Assembly: GCF_031846515.1 (NCBI RefSeq)
Contig: NZ_JAVRHO010000003.1
Span: 124,001 to 188,000, forward strand
Direction of reading: 5' to 3'
DNA from: Autumnicola lenta
GTDB taxonomy: Bacteria; Bacteroidota; Bacteroidia; Flavobacteriales; Flavobacteriaceae
Length of the DNA: 64,000 nucleotides
The position numbers and the translations under genes are program-made. Shown here in pieces: positions 17,817 through 28,600 of the stretch. Below the pieces are notes generated by a model that had not been told where the DNA came from, did not search any database, and saw nothing but the letters and a program-made list of their open reading frames with translations. Every line of letters begins with the position of its first letter. Within the stretch, counting starts at the first letter, position 1.

Positions 17817-18620
17817 CTATATTTTGTGCTGAAAATCAAAATCTAACAATTCTTTTAACCTCTCAGAACTTACAATTTTTCCTTTTGAAGGTGAATTATG
17901 ATCATATTCTGGAGGAGCTAGCGTGTTCTGAGCAGCTTTTTCAGCATAATAGCTCTCTTTTCCGGGATGTTCGGGAAAAGCGGCATTAAAAGTTGTGCCC
18001 CAGGTTTCTTTTTCAATTATTTTCCGAATAATTTCAATGCAATCTTCCTGCTGAATCAAATTCACCGGTGCTTTTGGGTTTTTAATGCCTGTCCTCCCCG
18101 ACAGGAAATTCACCGGATGCCGGTCCGCGCCAAGCAATCCTCCAAATCTTACAATTGTAGTGCTGAATTTGTCATTTTCGGTTAGCAGTTTTTCTGCAGC
18201 AATAATTTCTACTGCCGCACGGGAATTGCCATTTGGAGTAGAAGTTTCAGTATAAACAAAAAATTCTTCCATGTCTTTATAAACCGAAGTGGAGCTCACA
18301 AAAAGCACATTTTTGATGCTGCTTCTGGTTAAATGATCCAAAAGTTCCTTAATTTTTCCGGTGAAGTCTGCTTTGGGATCGCTGCGAAGCCCGGGCGGAA
18401 TATCAAGAACAAGTATTTCTGAATCGGAAAGAAATGCATCAATATCGCCATGAATCCCTTCAGCAAAAAGCTGTATCTGGTAGGGCAGGATTTGTTCTTC
18501 CTGCAGTTTGATTATTTTCTCCCTTCGGGTCGTAGAGCCTTTAATCGTGTGGCCTTTTTCAATAAGGATTTTTGCAAGTGGTAATCCCAACCAGCCGCAA
18601 CCTAATATGGAAATATTCAT
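17817..18620 (-). CDS. NAD(P)-dependent epimerase/dehydratase-like SDR protein
   Basis: 267 residues with an N-terminal Rossmann motif (GCGWLGLPLAKIL, residues 7-19) followed by KGSTTRREK, suggesting NADP preference, and the SDR segment VLFVSSTSVYKD near 105 with a Ser/Tyr pair. Related to the YeeZ-like extended SDR group. The substrate is unknown. The C-terminal region (YDHNSPSKGKIVSSERLKELLDF) is family-like. It lies 4 bases downstream of the M28 peptidase gene on the same strand, so probably co-transcribed. Confidence 0.78.
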   Translation of the reverse strand: MNISILGCGWLGLPLAKILIEKGHTIKGSTTRREKIIKLQEEQILPYQIQLFAEGIHGDIDAFLSDSEILVLDIPPGLRSDPKADFTGKIKELLDHLTRSSIKNVLFVSSTSVYKDMEEFFVYTETSTPNGNSRAAVEIIAAEKLLTENDKFSTTIVRFGGLLGADRHPVNFLSGRTGIKNPKAPVNLIQQEDCIEIIRKIIEKETWGTTFNAAFPEHPGKESYYAEKAAQNTLAPPEYDHNSPSKGKIVSSERLKELLDFDFQHKI

Positions 18621-18624
18621 ATTT

Positions 18625-20976
18625 TTAATTTTTAGTGACTTCTTCAGAAGGAGTTTCAGAATTGCCTTTCCAGGTGATCTTCTTTTTTACAATCACGGCA
18701 TCGTTAACTACAAATGGTCGCGGAATCATCCAATCCTGTCTTTCGGGAACATTTAAGGCTGAATTTTCCAATAGATCATAACTTGATTCGAAAAGTAAAA
18801 ATTCAGGCTTCTTATCTTTCTTCAGACTAAAGTTGATCCGCAAAGTATCCTTCCCAACTGCGTGATAGAGCAAAAGCTGCTCTTTCCATCTTTTTTTGAA
18901 TACATGAAAATTGTTCTCACCAAGGAGTATTTCATCAGCCGTTTGTCCGTTGACTTCAAACTCTTCAAAATCGAGGTTCGTCTCTGCAAAGAGTTCCATC
19001 CGGTTTACATCCCGGTTTGGTGCGATCTTCAGCGAAAATTTATTTACATTCTCAGTGCTATCGATTAGCTGAAGAAGTACTGCCGGTTCCGGAAGTTCAA
19101 CTTCTGGTGCATTTGCACTGTAGGTGAACGTACTGCCATACTTACTATCGAAATTTGCCATTTTTGAGGGTTGGATCGCCGGCTCTTCCCCAAAATAATT
19201 AGCCGTCCATTCATCAGGCATATTATCATAGGAAAACCACTTAGCTTCATCACTATCTGCATCCAGAAGGTAAACAAGACTATTAGGTTTCGGCCTTTCA
19301 GCAGTAAAGTCTGATTGAAAATGAGCGATTAAAAATAGTACATTGAAAACAACAAAAGATAAAACCGCCAGCGCTTTATTTCTCCGGAAATAGCCAAAAA
19401 CTGGAAGTAACAATGAAAACAGAAGCACGGTCAAAATTGCTGAAATAAATAAAATATTAAGTCCAAGTGCAACCGGAAAAGCATCTAAAAACGGCATTAA
19501 TATAAAGATAGCGGGTAAGGATAAAATTGCCATCAATAGTAAATTTGGCCGCTTTTGCCTGATCATCACGAACAGTTGTAATATCCCGAAGTATGCTGGG
19601 ATAATAAAATATGCGGCACCTTTAAGCGCAAAAGCCAACAGACAACATAAGAGCAGCCAGAAGAAAAGTGGAGCTACAAATTTGGAAGCTATATCTTTTG
19701 ACTTAGGAACTTTTCGGTAGGAGAAAAAACTCACCGTTAGGCTAAGAAAAATAGCGGCGTAGATATAGTAATAGCCGTTATAGGTAAAACCCTGTTCCAT
19801 TTCGGAATATTCAGGATAAATCATCAGGCAGAACTGCCACAGCAAATACACCAGCACACCGGAAATAATGAGGCTTAGCAGAAAAGGAACAAATCCTCTT
19901 AAAGCCGGCTTCAGCTTTAATCGTTTTATAGAAAATCCATATATGAGGACGGCGAGGAAAAGAATACCGGCGCCTATGAGCAGTGGAAAAATCCAGGAGA
20001 AGGGATAAGAAACAATTTTTCCGAAGGGCAGGTCGAAAAAAAGTAAATCTTCAGAAGAGTCCAGAGAAAGATCTGCGTCTTTAAAATAATAGAGCAGCGG
20101 CATAAGATAAGTTCCCTGCTGCGCCAGGGTTTCCTTATCTAGGTTTTCAGGAACGTCTGTGGCGGTGTGGTAATCAAAATGATCGTCGATAAAGGCAAAA
20201 TTGAATCCGTTAATGTTGCCCTGCTCGCGCAGTACGGTTAAATCGGTGTCATTTGGCAGCATTTTATACACGCTGTATGCAAGGGAATTGGTAGCGGGAA
20301 ACTGTGGATTTGCTTCTTTAAATGCTCTAATTAAGGCAGAATTAGACGTATTGGTTTCCAGGAACATGAAGGAATTTCCGCCACTTCCGCGAGATTCGAA
20401 ATTGAGAGCCAGCTTTACATCATTAGCCCACGGATGCTCTTCAATAAAAAGTCCGGCGCCATTTAATCCCAATTCTTCGGCATCTGTAAACAGAAGAATA
20501 ATATCGTTTTTCTGATTGACACTATCAGCAAGAAAAGCTCTGACTCCTTCAAGAATTGTAGCGACACCACTACCGGCATCACTGGCGCCAAAGGAAGAAT
20601 GCGGGTCGCTGTCGTAATGTGTCATAAGCACCAGCGCCTCTCCGTCTCCCGAACCTTCAATACGGCTGAGGATATTTTGAGGTCGGGCCATTTCTCCGGA
20701 GTTGTTGAGGTGATAACCTTCCTGAATTTGCACCTGCAAATCTATTTCCTGGAGTTCATCGATAATATAATTTCTGACGCGGCTATGCGCTGCACTTCCG
20801 ACAAAATGCGGCTGTTGAGCGATTTGTTCTACATGGGAAAAGGCACGTGTGGTAGAAAATTCGGTTTCCGGAATGGCTTCAGATGGGTCGTATTCTGGCT
20901 GACTACTGTAGTAATTTAGCCAGATGGCAAATAGGATGAGGAGAAATCCGAAAACCGCAGAAAATTTATTCAGCAT
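18625..20976 (-). CDS. Membrane-anchored M28-type metallopeptidase
   Basis: 783 residues. An N-terminal membrane anchor (about residues 5-22) is followed by an M28 zinc aminopeptidase domain (about 40-310): LMTHYDSDPHSSFGASDAGSG with the His and Asp ligands, FTDAEELGLNGA with the catalytic Glu pair, LNFESRGSGG, and DDHFDYHTATDVPEN with the last His. About eight hydrophobic helices follow (about 325-560) and then a soluble beta-rich C-terminal domain. This layout matches bacterial relatives of the eukaryotic ER metallopeptidase Fxna. Likely processes peptides outside the inner membrane. One copy of the window's dispersed repeat lies in frame near its C-terminus. Confidence 0.88.
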   Translation of the reverse strand: MLNKFSAVFGFLLILFAIWLNYYSSQPEYDPSEAIPETEFSTTRAFSHVEQIAQQPHFVGSAAHSRVRNYIIDELQEIDLQVQIQEGYHLNNSGEMARPQNILSRIEGSGDGEALVLMTHYDSDPHSSFGASDAGSGVATILEGVRAFLADSVNQKNDIILLFTDAEELGLNGAGLFIEEHPWANDVKLALNFESRGSGGNSFMFLETNTSNSALIRAFKEANPQFPATNSLAYSVYKMLPNDTDLTVLREQGNINGFNFAFIDDHFDYHTATDVPENLDKETLAQQGTYLMPLLYYFKDADLSLDSSEDLLFFDLPFGKIVSYPFSWIFPLLIGAGILFLAVLIYGFSIKRLKLKPALRGFVPFLLSLIISGVLVYLLWQFCLMIYPEYSEMEQGFTYNGYYYIYAAIFLSLTVSFFSYRKVPKSKDIASKFVAPLFFWLLLCCLLAFALKGAAYFIIPAYFGILQLFVMIRQKRPNLLLMAILSLPAIFILMPFLDAFPVALGLNILFISAILTVLLFSLLLPVFGYFRRNKALAVLSFVVFNVLFLIAHFQSDFTAERPKPNSLVYLLDADSDEAKWFSYDNMPDEWTANYFGEEPAIQPSKMANFDSKYGSTFTYSANAPEVELPEPAVLLQLIDSTENVNKFSLKIAPNRDVNRMELFAETNLDFEEFEVNGQTADEILLGENNFHVFKKRWKEQLLLYHAVGKDTLRINFSLKKDKKPEFLLFESSYDLLENSALNVPERQDWMIPRPFVVNDAVIVKKKITWKGNSETPSEEVTKN
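19148..19165 (+). repeat. Dispersed 17-mer, copy inside the M28 peptidase gene
   Basis: TCGAAATTTGCCATTTTT, the same as at 17541-17558. On the coding (minus) strand it encodes KMANFD in the C-terminal domain without breaking the frame. Confidence 0.6.
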
Positions 20977-21111
20977 AAAATTTAAAGGTTGCTGTTACAA
21001 TAAGATCTAAAGTTACTTAAGATTTTGATCAAAAAAGAAAATTTTATCCAGCCATTCAGACTGTTTAAATTTTCGCTATATTTAATTACTTAATAATCAA
21101 AAACTTAAATT

Positions 21112-21579
21112 ATGGCTATAAAAAGTTTTCAGGGAAAGCGCGCTGAGCCGGAAAAACCGGTAGAAGAGCCAATATTGGTAGAGGATTATATGTCTACATC
21201 ACTCATTACGTTCAGAAAAGATGAAAAAATTGCAGATGTCATAGCAAAATTGGTTGCAAACCGAATTTCAGGAGGACCTGTTGTGAATGGACAAAATGAG
21301 TTGCTGGGTATTATTTCTGAAGGAGACTGTCTAAAGCAGATTTCTGATAGTCGTTATTATAACATGCCCATGGAAGATTTGACAGTTGAGAAGCATATGA
21401 CCTGTAATGTGGAAACAATAGATGGAAAAATGAATGTCCTGGATGCCGCCAAAAAATTTGTGGAATTAAAGCACCGGCGTTTCCCGATTCTCGAAGATGG
21501 GAAGCTTGTGGGGCAAATTAGCCAGAGTGATGTTTTAAAAGCGGCAATGGAATTAAAAGGAGACACCTGGAGAACTTAA
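21112..21579 (+). CDS. CBS-pair protein
   Basis: 155 residues; after a charged N-terminus two CBS motifs occupy about 28-85 (EDYMSTSLITFRKDEKIADVIAKL, ISGGPVVNGQNELLGIISEGD) and 95-152 (VEKHMTCNVETIDGKMNVLDAAKKFVELKHRRFPILEDGKLVGQISQSDVL). Such pairs usually bind adenine nucleotides and act as sensors, but there is no fused effector here. Its stop codon overlaps the stop of the convergent zinc-ribbon gene. Confidence 0.88.
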   Translation: MAIKSFQGKRAEPEKPVEEPILVEDYMSTSLITFRKDEKIADVIAKLVANRISGGPVVNGQNELLGIISEGDCLKQISDSRYYNMPMEDLTVEKHMTCNVETIDGKMNVLDAAKKFVELKHRRFPILEDGKLVGQISQSDVLKAAMELKGDTWRT

Positions 21580-21923
21580 TTCCGCTTTACGAGGGCATAA
21601 AAGTCATTTTCCAGTGGCAGATATCCCTGGTCGTAAACAAAATAATATACCGTCCCGGTTTTGGTGGTGTAAATTCCCGTGATATACTCAAAGCTAAAAC
21701 CTTTAGCCAGCAATTTTGATTTGCTGGTTTTTGTTTTATTCTCCGGATTCAGTTCCTGGAGTATGCGGTAATTTCTCCGTAGCTGGTTGTTGGTGTTCCT
21801 TACAAGATTACTACTTTCCTTATTTACCTTATTATGATGGGCATTGCGGCAATAGTCGCTACAAAATTTTTTATCCTCCCGGCCTACCAGTTTTTCGCCG
21901 CATTCTAAACAACTTTTTTGCAT
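21576..21923 (-). CDS. Zinc-ribbon protein, unknown function
   Basis: 115 residues starting MQKSCLECGEKLVGREDKKFC; four cysteines in C-x2-C...C-x3-C arrangement (CLEC, FCSDYC) followed by RNAHHNK form a probable zinc knuckle. The rest is a basic, mostly helical segment, then beta strands (FEYITGIYTTKTGTVYYFVYDQGYL). I chose the ATG at 21923 over the longer reading to 22019 because the zinc motif starts immediately. Function unknown; it may bind nucleic acid. Confidence 0.65.
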   Translation of the reverse strand: MQKSCLECGEKLVGREDKKFCSDYCRNAHHNKVNKESSNLVRNTNNQLRRNYRILQELNPENKTKTSKSKLLAKGFSFEYITGIYTTKTGTVYYFVYDQGYLPLENDFYALVKRN

Positions 21924-22183
21924 AGTAATAAAGGTACTAAAAAATTTTCTCAGCAATTTTTCTCTAAATATGGAAACGGTTGCATGAATATTAAGAAAGA
22001 TTTCCCTGAAGAGCGGCATTTTTTAAATTCTCATGATCCAGAGTTTGCTGAAAGGGACTGTGAGATCTGGCGCTTTTGAAACCAGACTAATAATTTTATA
22101 AATTTCTCTTCAGAAAATAAGAATTTCTTAAATTACACCCGTTAATTTAATGTTAAAGACATTTTGCTAAATAGCAGTACGTA

Positions 22184-25100
22184 ATGAGGATTTTTTTAAA
22201 AATGTTGGTAATTGCTACTTTTGTTTCATTGAGCAGTTGTAAGAACGAGGATGAAATTGGATCATCTGAATCATCAGAAACTGAAATCTTCCGAAAGGTT
22301 TCTTCCCAAAGTTCCGCAATCGAGTTCAGTAATAACTTAACAGAGAACGACTCTCTTAACTATTTTAGTTATTCCTATATCTACATGGGGGGCGGTGTTG
22401 CCGCCGGAGATATAAATAATGATGGCTTGGAAGATCTTTATTTTACTGGAAATCAAGTGCCTAACAAGTTGTATCTTAATAAAGGAAATCTTTTTTTTGA
22501 AGACATATCCCATACCGCAGGAGTTGCCGGAGACGATCGTTGGTATACCGGTGTTACCATGGCAGATGTGAATGGCGATGGTTTTCTGGATATATACCTC
22601 TCTGTGGGCGGAAAATTCGGCCCAAAAAACAATCAGCTTTTTATAAATAACGGAGACGGAACATTTGTTGAAAAAGCAGAAGAATATGGTCTTGATGATC
22701 CCGGTAACAGTGTACAGGCGACCTTTTTTGATTATGACAAAGATGGAGATCTGGACGTCTATATAGCCAATTATCCCCCAACCAGATTCGATTCTCCTAA
22801 TTTTATCTATGAATATAAGATGAAGAATGTAAGCGATCTTGAATCTGATCACTTACTGCGCAATGACGGTGGTAAATTTACAGATGTGACTGATGAAGCG
22901 GGGGTAAGAAGCTTTGGGCTTTCATTATCTGCTACTGTGGGGGATTTGAACAATGACAGTTGGCCGGATATTTATATTTCGAATGACTTCAGTTCCCCCG
23001 ATTATCTTTATATAAACAATGGAGACGGATCTTTCAGGGAAGTTGTGAAAAATGCCACCTCACATACTGCTTTTTACGGTATGGGTGTGGATATAGCAGA
23101 CTATAATAATGATGGGAATCTGGATATATATCAGGTAGACATGTCTGCCAAGAAAAACAGGAGGAAAAAAGCCAACATGGCAAGTATGAACCCAGATCTG
23201 TTTTGGAGTACTGTAGATGCCGGTTTTCACTATCAGTACATGCAAAACACCCTTCAGACAAATACCGGTGTTTTTGAAGATGATAATCCCTTTTTTGCTG
23301 ATTTATCCAGAATAACAGGTGCTTCTTCTACAGATTGGAGTTGGGGTCCTTTGTTTGCTGATTTTAATAACGATGGACATAAAGACTTATTTGTAACAAA
23401 CGGTACAAGAAGAGAAATTAATAATAATGATTATTTTAATAGTCTGAAGGATACGAGGTTGGTGAAAGAAAATCAACTTGAAAAGAGCATGAACATTCCT
23501 TCTGAAAAGATCGACAATTTCATGTTTCAGAATAATGGTGATCTCTCTTTTGAAATAGCTAATGAAAAATGGGGTATTGAATATAAAGGGTGGTCTAATG
23601 GTGTTATTTATGCAGATTTAGATAATGACGGGGATTTAGAGATCGTCATTAATAATATAGATGACCATGCTTCTTTCTTTGAAAACACTAGTTCGGAAAA
23701 AAACAATTTTGTTCAGATACAGTTTGAAGGTAATGAGAAGAACTCATTTGGATTAGGTGCACGGGCTTATGTAAAGGCTAATGAAACAGAGCAAATGCAG
23801 GAGCTTACCCTTACAAGAGGCTTCCAGTCTTCTGTTGCGCCTATGTTGCATTTCGGTCTGTCAAAAGCTGAAGTTATTGATGAAATAAGAATTGTCTGGC
23901 CAGATGGTAAAGTTGAGACGATGAAAGATGTTGAATCAAATCAGTCACTTACTTTTAATTATAAAAATGCAAACCAAACTACAGAAGAGGAAAGCGATGT
24001 AAGCAATCAGCTTTTTGCAACAATCAAGGATACAATTTCTTTTCCGCAACATCGCCATGTTGAAAATGAGTACAATGATTTTGTTAAAGAGGTTCTTCTT
24101 CCGCATCGTACTTCTACTTTTGGTCCGGGTGCCGCAGTTGGTGATTTAAACGGAGATGGTAAAGAGGATTTCTTTATAGGGGCTGCTTCCAATTATGAAG
24201 CAGGTTTGTATTTTCAGAATGAATCGGGATTCGAAAAACAAAGGAGTGCGGCCTTTGAGCAGGACAAAAAGTATGAAGATTTAGGTGCCCTGATTTTTGA
24301 TGCGAATGAAGATGGTTATAATGATATTTACGTTGTGAGTGGCGGAAACGAATTTGAACCTGATTCGGAATATCTGCAGGACAGACTGTACATAAACGAC
24401 GGTGCGGGGAATTTTAGTAAGGACGAGTCAGCTTTGCCTGAAATGCGTACCAGTGGATCCAGGGTTTATCAGGCCGATTTTGATAAAGATGGCAAAAAAG
24501 ACCTCTTAGTATTAGGACGCCTGGTCCCTGGGCATTATCCTTTGCCTGCAAAAACATACATCCTGAAGAATGTTGGAGGAAATGGAAAAGCTAAATATCG
24601 TGATATAACAAAGAATATAGCTCCGGAATTCCAGTCTTTAGGCATGGCAACGAGTGCTGAAATTACTGACATTAATAAAGATGGATGGGAAGATATAGTT
24701 ATTGTAGGGGAATGGATGCCTATTAGGGTTTTTCAAAATTCGGAAACAGGATTTACTGAAGTTTCAGAAGATCTTGGTTTAACTTCAGATACTGCAGGAT
24801 GGTGGTGGAGCATTAAATCCGGTGATTTCGATAACGACGGCGATCAGGATTTTTTGGTTGGTAATCTTGGGCGCAATTACAAATATACGGCCAATGAAGA
24901 TGAGACGTTTGATATTTACTTTAATGATTTTGACCAAAATGACAAGCAGGATATCGTGTTGAGCTATTATAACGAAGGAGAGAAATTTCCATTACGTGGA
25001 CGGGAGTGCTCCTCGCAGCAGATACCGGGAATAAAAAATAAATTTCCCGATTATCAATCTTTTTCAACCGCCACTCTTGAAGATGTATACACCGAGGAAG

Positions 25101-25522
25101 AATTAGAAAACTCTCTTCACTACCAGGTAAAATCCTTTGCAAGTGTTTATCTGGAAAACCGAAATGGTAAGTTTGTTAGGCATGAACTGCCTTCGGGTGC
25201 ACAAATTTCTTCTATTAACCAGATTCTTGTAGATGATTATGACGATGACGGGAATCTGGATGCTTTAATTGCTGGAAATTTATTCTGGTCAGAAGTGGAG
25301 ACAACCAGGAATGATGCCGGTTATGGAATGTTCTTAAAAGGAGATGGAGCTGGTAAATTTAAGGAAACCAATCCCGCAGACACAGGTTTCTTTTTGCCGG
25401 GGGATGTTAAGGATATATTAACATTGCGAGTCCGAAACAAAGATGTGGTTATTGCGGTCAAGAATAATGATCTGTTGCAATTTGTGGAGGTAAATACTGG
25501 GAGTTTATCAGAAATTCAATAG
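22184..25522 (+). CDS. CRTAC/VCBS-repeat lipoprotein with ASPIC/UnbV domain
   Basis: 1112 residues, lipobox SSC (about Cys19), then many FG-GAP/VCBS repeats with calcium-binding DxNxDGxxD loops (DINNDGLED, DVNGDGFLD, DYDKDGDLD, DFNNDGHKD and others) forming a beta-propeller. An ASPIC/UnbV module sits near residues 520-590 (GLGARAYVKANETEQ, LHFGLSKAEVIDEIRIVWPDG), and more FG-GAP repeats follow. Surface-exposed and calcium-dependent. It lies directly upstream of susC on the same strand, a placement recurrent in marine Bacteroidota glycan loci, where such proteins are thought to assist glycan or protein binding. Exact function unknown. Confidence 0.85.
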   Translation: MRIFLKMLVIATFVSLSSCKNEDEIGSSESSETEIFRKVSSQSSAIEFSNNLTENDSLNYFSYSYIYMGGGVAAGDINNDGLEDLYFTGNQVPNKLYLNKGNLFFEDISHTAGVAGDDRWYTGVTMADVNGDGFLDIYLSVGGKFGPKNNQLFINNGDGTFVEKAEEYGLDDPGNSVQATFFDYDKDGDLDVYIANYPPTRFDSPNFIYEYKMKNVSDLESDHLLRNDGGKFTDVTDEAGVRSFGLSLSATVGDLNNDSWPDIYISNDFSSPDYLYINNGDGSFREVVKNATSHTAFYGMGVDIADYNNDGNLDIYQVDMSAKKNRRKKANMASMNPDLFWSTVDAGFHYQYMQNTLQTNTGVFEDDNPFFADLSRITGASSTDWSWGPLFADFNNDGHKDLFVTNGTRREINNNDYFNSLKDTRLVKENQLEKSMNIPSEKIDNFMFQNNGDLSFEIANEKWGIEYKGWSNGVIYADLDNDGDLEIVINNIDDHASFFENTSSEKNNFVQIQFEGNEKNSFGLGARAYVKANETEQMQELTLTRGFQSSVAPMLHFGLSKAEVIDEIRIVWPDGKVETMKDVESNQSLTFNYKNANQTTEEESDVSNQLFATIKDTISFPQHRHVENEYNDFVKEVLLPHRTSTFGPGAAVGDLNGDGKEDFFIGAASNYEAGLYFQNESGFEKQRSAAFEQDKKYEDLGALIFDANEDGYNDIYVVSGGNEFEPDSEYLQDRLYINDGAGNFSKDESALPEMRTSGSRVYQADFDKDGKKDLLVLGRLVPGHYPLPAKTYILKNVGGNGKAKYRDITKNIAPEFQSLGMATSAEITDINKDGWEDIVIVGEWMPIRVFQNSETGFTEVSEDLGLTSDTAGWWWSIKSGDFDNDGDQDFLVGNLGRNYKYTANEDETFDIYFNDFDQNDKQDIVLSYYNEGEKFPLRGRECSSQQIPGIKNKFPDYQSFSTATLEDVYTEEELENSLHYQVKSFASVYLENRNGKFVRHELPSGAQISSINQILVDDYDDDGNLDALIAGNLFWSEVETTRNDAGYGMFLKGDGAGKFKETNPADTGFFLPGDVKDILTLRVRNKDVVIAVKNNDLLQFVEVNTGSLSEIQ

Positions 25523-25656
25523 GAGGTAGGCTCTATTATTAATGTGAGAGTAAACAACTCCTAATCTTATGGATTTGTTAAAAATTTTGCTGAAAACGAT
25601 TGCGTATTAGAATTATTTTTCTACATTTAACGCCAACTAACATACAATTAATCAAT

Positions 25657-28600
25657 ATGAGAGAAAATTACTTTAAAAGTGGTTTGTTTTTTCTATGCTT
25701 TCTTTGCTTTGGATTTGTTTCGGCGCAGGAAATCATAACAGGAACAGTGACTGATGCAAATGGTCCGCTTCCCGGAGTTAATGTGATACTGGAAGGGACA
25801 ACAACTGGTACTACAACAGATTTTGATGGAAATTACACTCTGGAAGTGGAAGAAGATTTAGGGCCTGATGCCCGACTTGTGTTTAGCTACATTAGTTTTC
25901 AGACACAGGAAATTGCAATTAACGGTAGATCCGTTATTAATGTCAACATGGCTGCCGATGCACAGTCTTTAGACGATGTAATAGTGGTAGGTTACGGAAC
26001 ACAGTCAAGGGCTGAGGTTACCGGAGCCATTTCTTCTATAGATACAGAAGAGATCAATAGTCTTCCTGTGGCTACTGCAGAGCAGGCACTTCAGGGAAGA
26101 GCTTCGGGTGTGACCGTAATTAATTCCGGTGCGCCGGGAAACTCTCCGGCTGTAAGGATTAGAGGGTTAGCTACGCCTAATAATAACGATCCTCTATATG
26201 TTATAGATGGAGTGATAGCAGGAGGATTGGGAAGTTTAAACCCAAATGATATTAAGAATATCCAGGTTTTAAAGGATGCCTCTACCACTGCAGTTTATGG
26301 TTCAAGGGGTGCGAATGGTGTTGTGCTGGTTACTACTAAATCTGGAAAAGCTTCTCAAAAAGCTGAACTTAATTTTGATTCCTATTCCGGAGTGCAGTTT
26401 AACAGTAATCGTTATGATCTGTTAAGCACTGAGGAGTATATACAGTATGCCAGAGAAATATCAGATCCTGTGCCGGGACGTCTTACAGATCCGCAGTACG
26501 CAGATTTTATACAAAATGAAACAGACTGGCAGGATGAAATTTTTAGAACAGGTGTTTTAAGAAGTTTTAATCTTGGTCTTTCCGGAGGTAATGAGAGTAG
26601 CAATTTCAGGTTTTCCGGGGGCTACCTTAACCAGGAGGGGGCGATAATTGAAACAGAGTTTGAACGATTCAATTTTAGATCCAATAGTAACTTTAATTAC
26701 GGAAAGCTTCGTTTTGGGCAAACATTAAATGTAGCTTTTACGGTACAAAATCCTGAAAGGGGAGGTGGCGGTAGATCATTGTTAGAGCACGCTATAAAAT
26801 CAGCACCTTATTTACCTGTATATAATCCTAATAACAGAGGCGGTTTTCAGGGACCGAATTCTTCGTTGGACGGGCAGGATGCAGAAAATCCGGTTCGGGT
26901 GCAAACACTGGGAAGTGCTGAAAATAAAGGTTTGACTATTTTAGGTAGTCTATTTGCTGAATATGAAATACTCGACGGTCTTGTTTTTAAGAGCCAGGCA
27001 GGTTTAGATTATTATAAGTATAATAATGATACTTTTATTCCTTCTTATAATGATGATAGCGCGGGAGCAACTCATCAGTTTACTTTTGCTCAAATTGGTA
27101 AAGATAGTGGTACTAATCAATCTCTTACCCTTACGAATAGCTTAAATTATAAGTTTGACGTGGCAGATTTGCATAATTTTGAGATTTTAGCTTTAGCGGA
27201 GGATCAAAGAATTGACAACGAAAATCTGAGTGCGAGCAGCCAGAATCCTATTACTGATGAAGTGGAAGAATTATCTTTAAATCAGGCTGGCCTGTCTTCA
27301 GGTTCTTCAGAATATAGAAGAGTAGGAGTCTTAGGTCGTATTAACTATAATTTTGATCAAAAATATATATTAGCCGGTTCTTTACGTAGGGATGCCTCTA
27401 CCCGATTTGGAGATAACAACCGTTGGGGTAATTTCTGGTCTGTGGCTGCGGGATGGAATGTTGCCAAAGAAAGCTTTATGGAAGATTCAGACATCAATAA
27501 CCTCAAAATAAGGGGTAGCTGGGGTACAACCGGTAACGACCTTATTGGTAATTATAGTTATTCATCAATCTTAATAACGAGATTTATTTATCCAATTGGA
27601 GGTGCGGCCCAGCAGGGGACTACTGCTGAAGGACTCGCTAATCCAAACCTTAAATGGGAAGAGGTGACTATGAAGAATATCGGACTGGATCTGGGTATTT
27701 TTAATAATGCATTTACAGTATCCCTTGAATATTATAGTAACCGAAGTGATGATCTTCTCTTTGATTTGCCGTTGACACCAAGCTTAGGTTATGATGATCC
27801 TACAGTAGCATCTAATGTTGGATCTGTGGAAACAAACGGTTTTGAGGCTGATCTTGGTTATAATGATTATGAAGGTGATTTCACCTGGTCTGCCAATTTG
27901 AATTTGGGAACCAGTAGAAATGAAGTACTTTCTGTAGGAAATCTTACTGAGATTCAGGGAGGATTTTTTGAAAACGAATTTCTTACCAGGATTGCACCGG
28001 GAGAGCCTTTATTTCATTTCTATGGCTTAAGGACGGATGGTATCTATCAAAATCAGGCTCAAGTGGAGGAGGTATTTACAGCAAATCCGGACCAAACGGT
28101 TGTGCAACCGGGAGACATTCGCTTTGAAGATATTAATGGAGATGGTAATATTACCGCTGCAGATAGAACAGTTATAGGTAATCCATACCCAGATCTAACT
28201 CTAGGTCTTAATTTAAGTGCTCAGTATAAGGCATTTGATATCTCAGTTTTTATTCAGGGGGCTTATGGGCAGGAGATTTATAACACTAATATTTACGATC
28301 TTCAAGGTATGCCAAGGTTATTTAATAGTGGGGTTGCTGTATTGGACCGATGGACTGGAGAAGGTACTTCAAACACCATACCACGTGCATTGGGAGCACC
28401 TCAAAACCTAAGTGCCTCAGACCGCTTTATAGAAGATGGTTCGTATACGAGATTGAAGAACCTGAACATTGGATATACTTTTGATGAAGGTATATTTGGT
28501 GATTCACTTTCTAATCTAAGAATATATTTAAGTGGCCAAAATTTAGTTACCTTAACCGATTATTCTGGTTTAGATCCCGAGATTGGAGTTGATAATGTTT

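Noticed and set aside
18220..18236. CGGGAATTGCCATTTGG in the SDR gene as a motif copy
   Set aside because: Two or more mismatches to consensus in the conserved core; it encodes an ordinary TPNGNSR loop.
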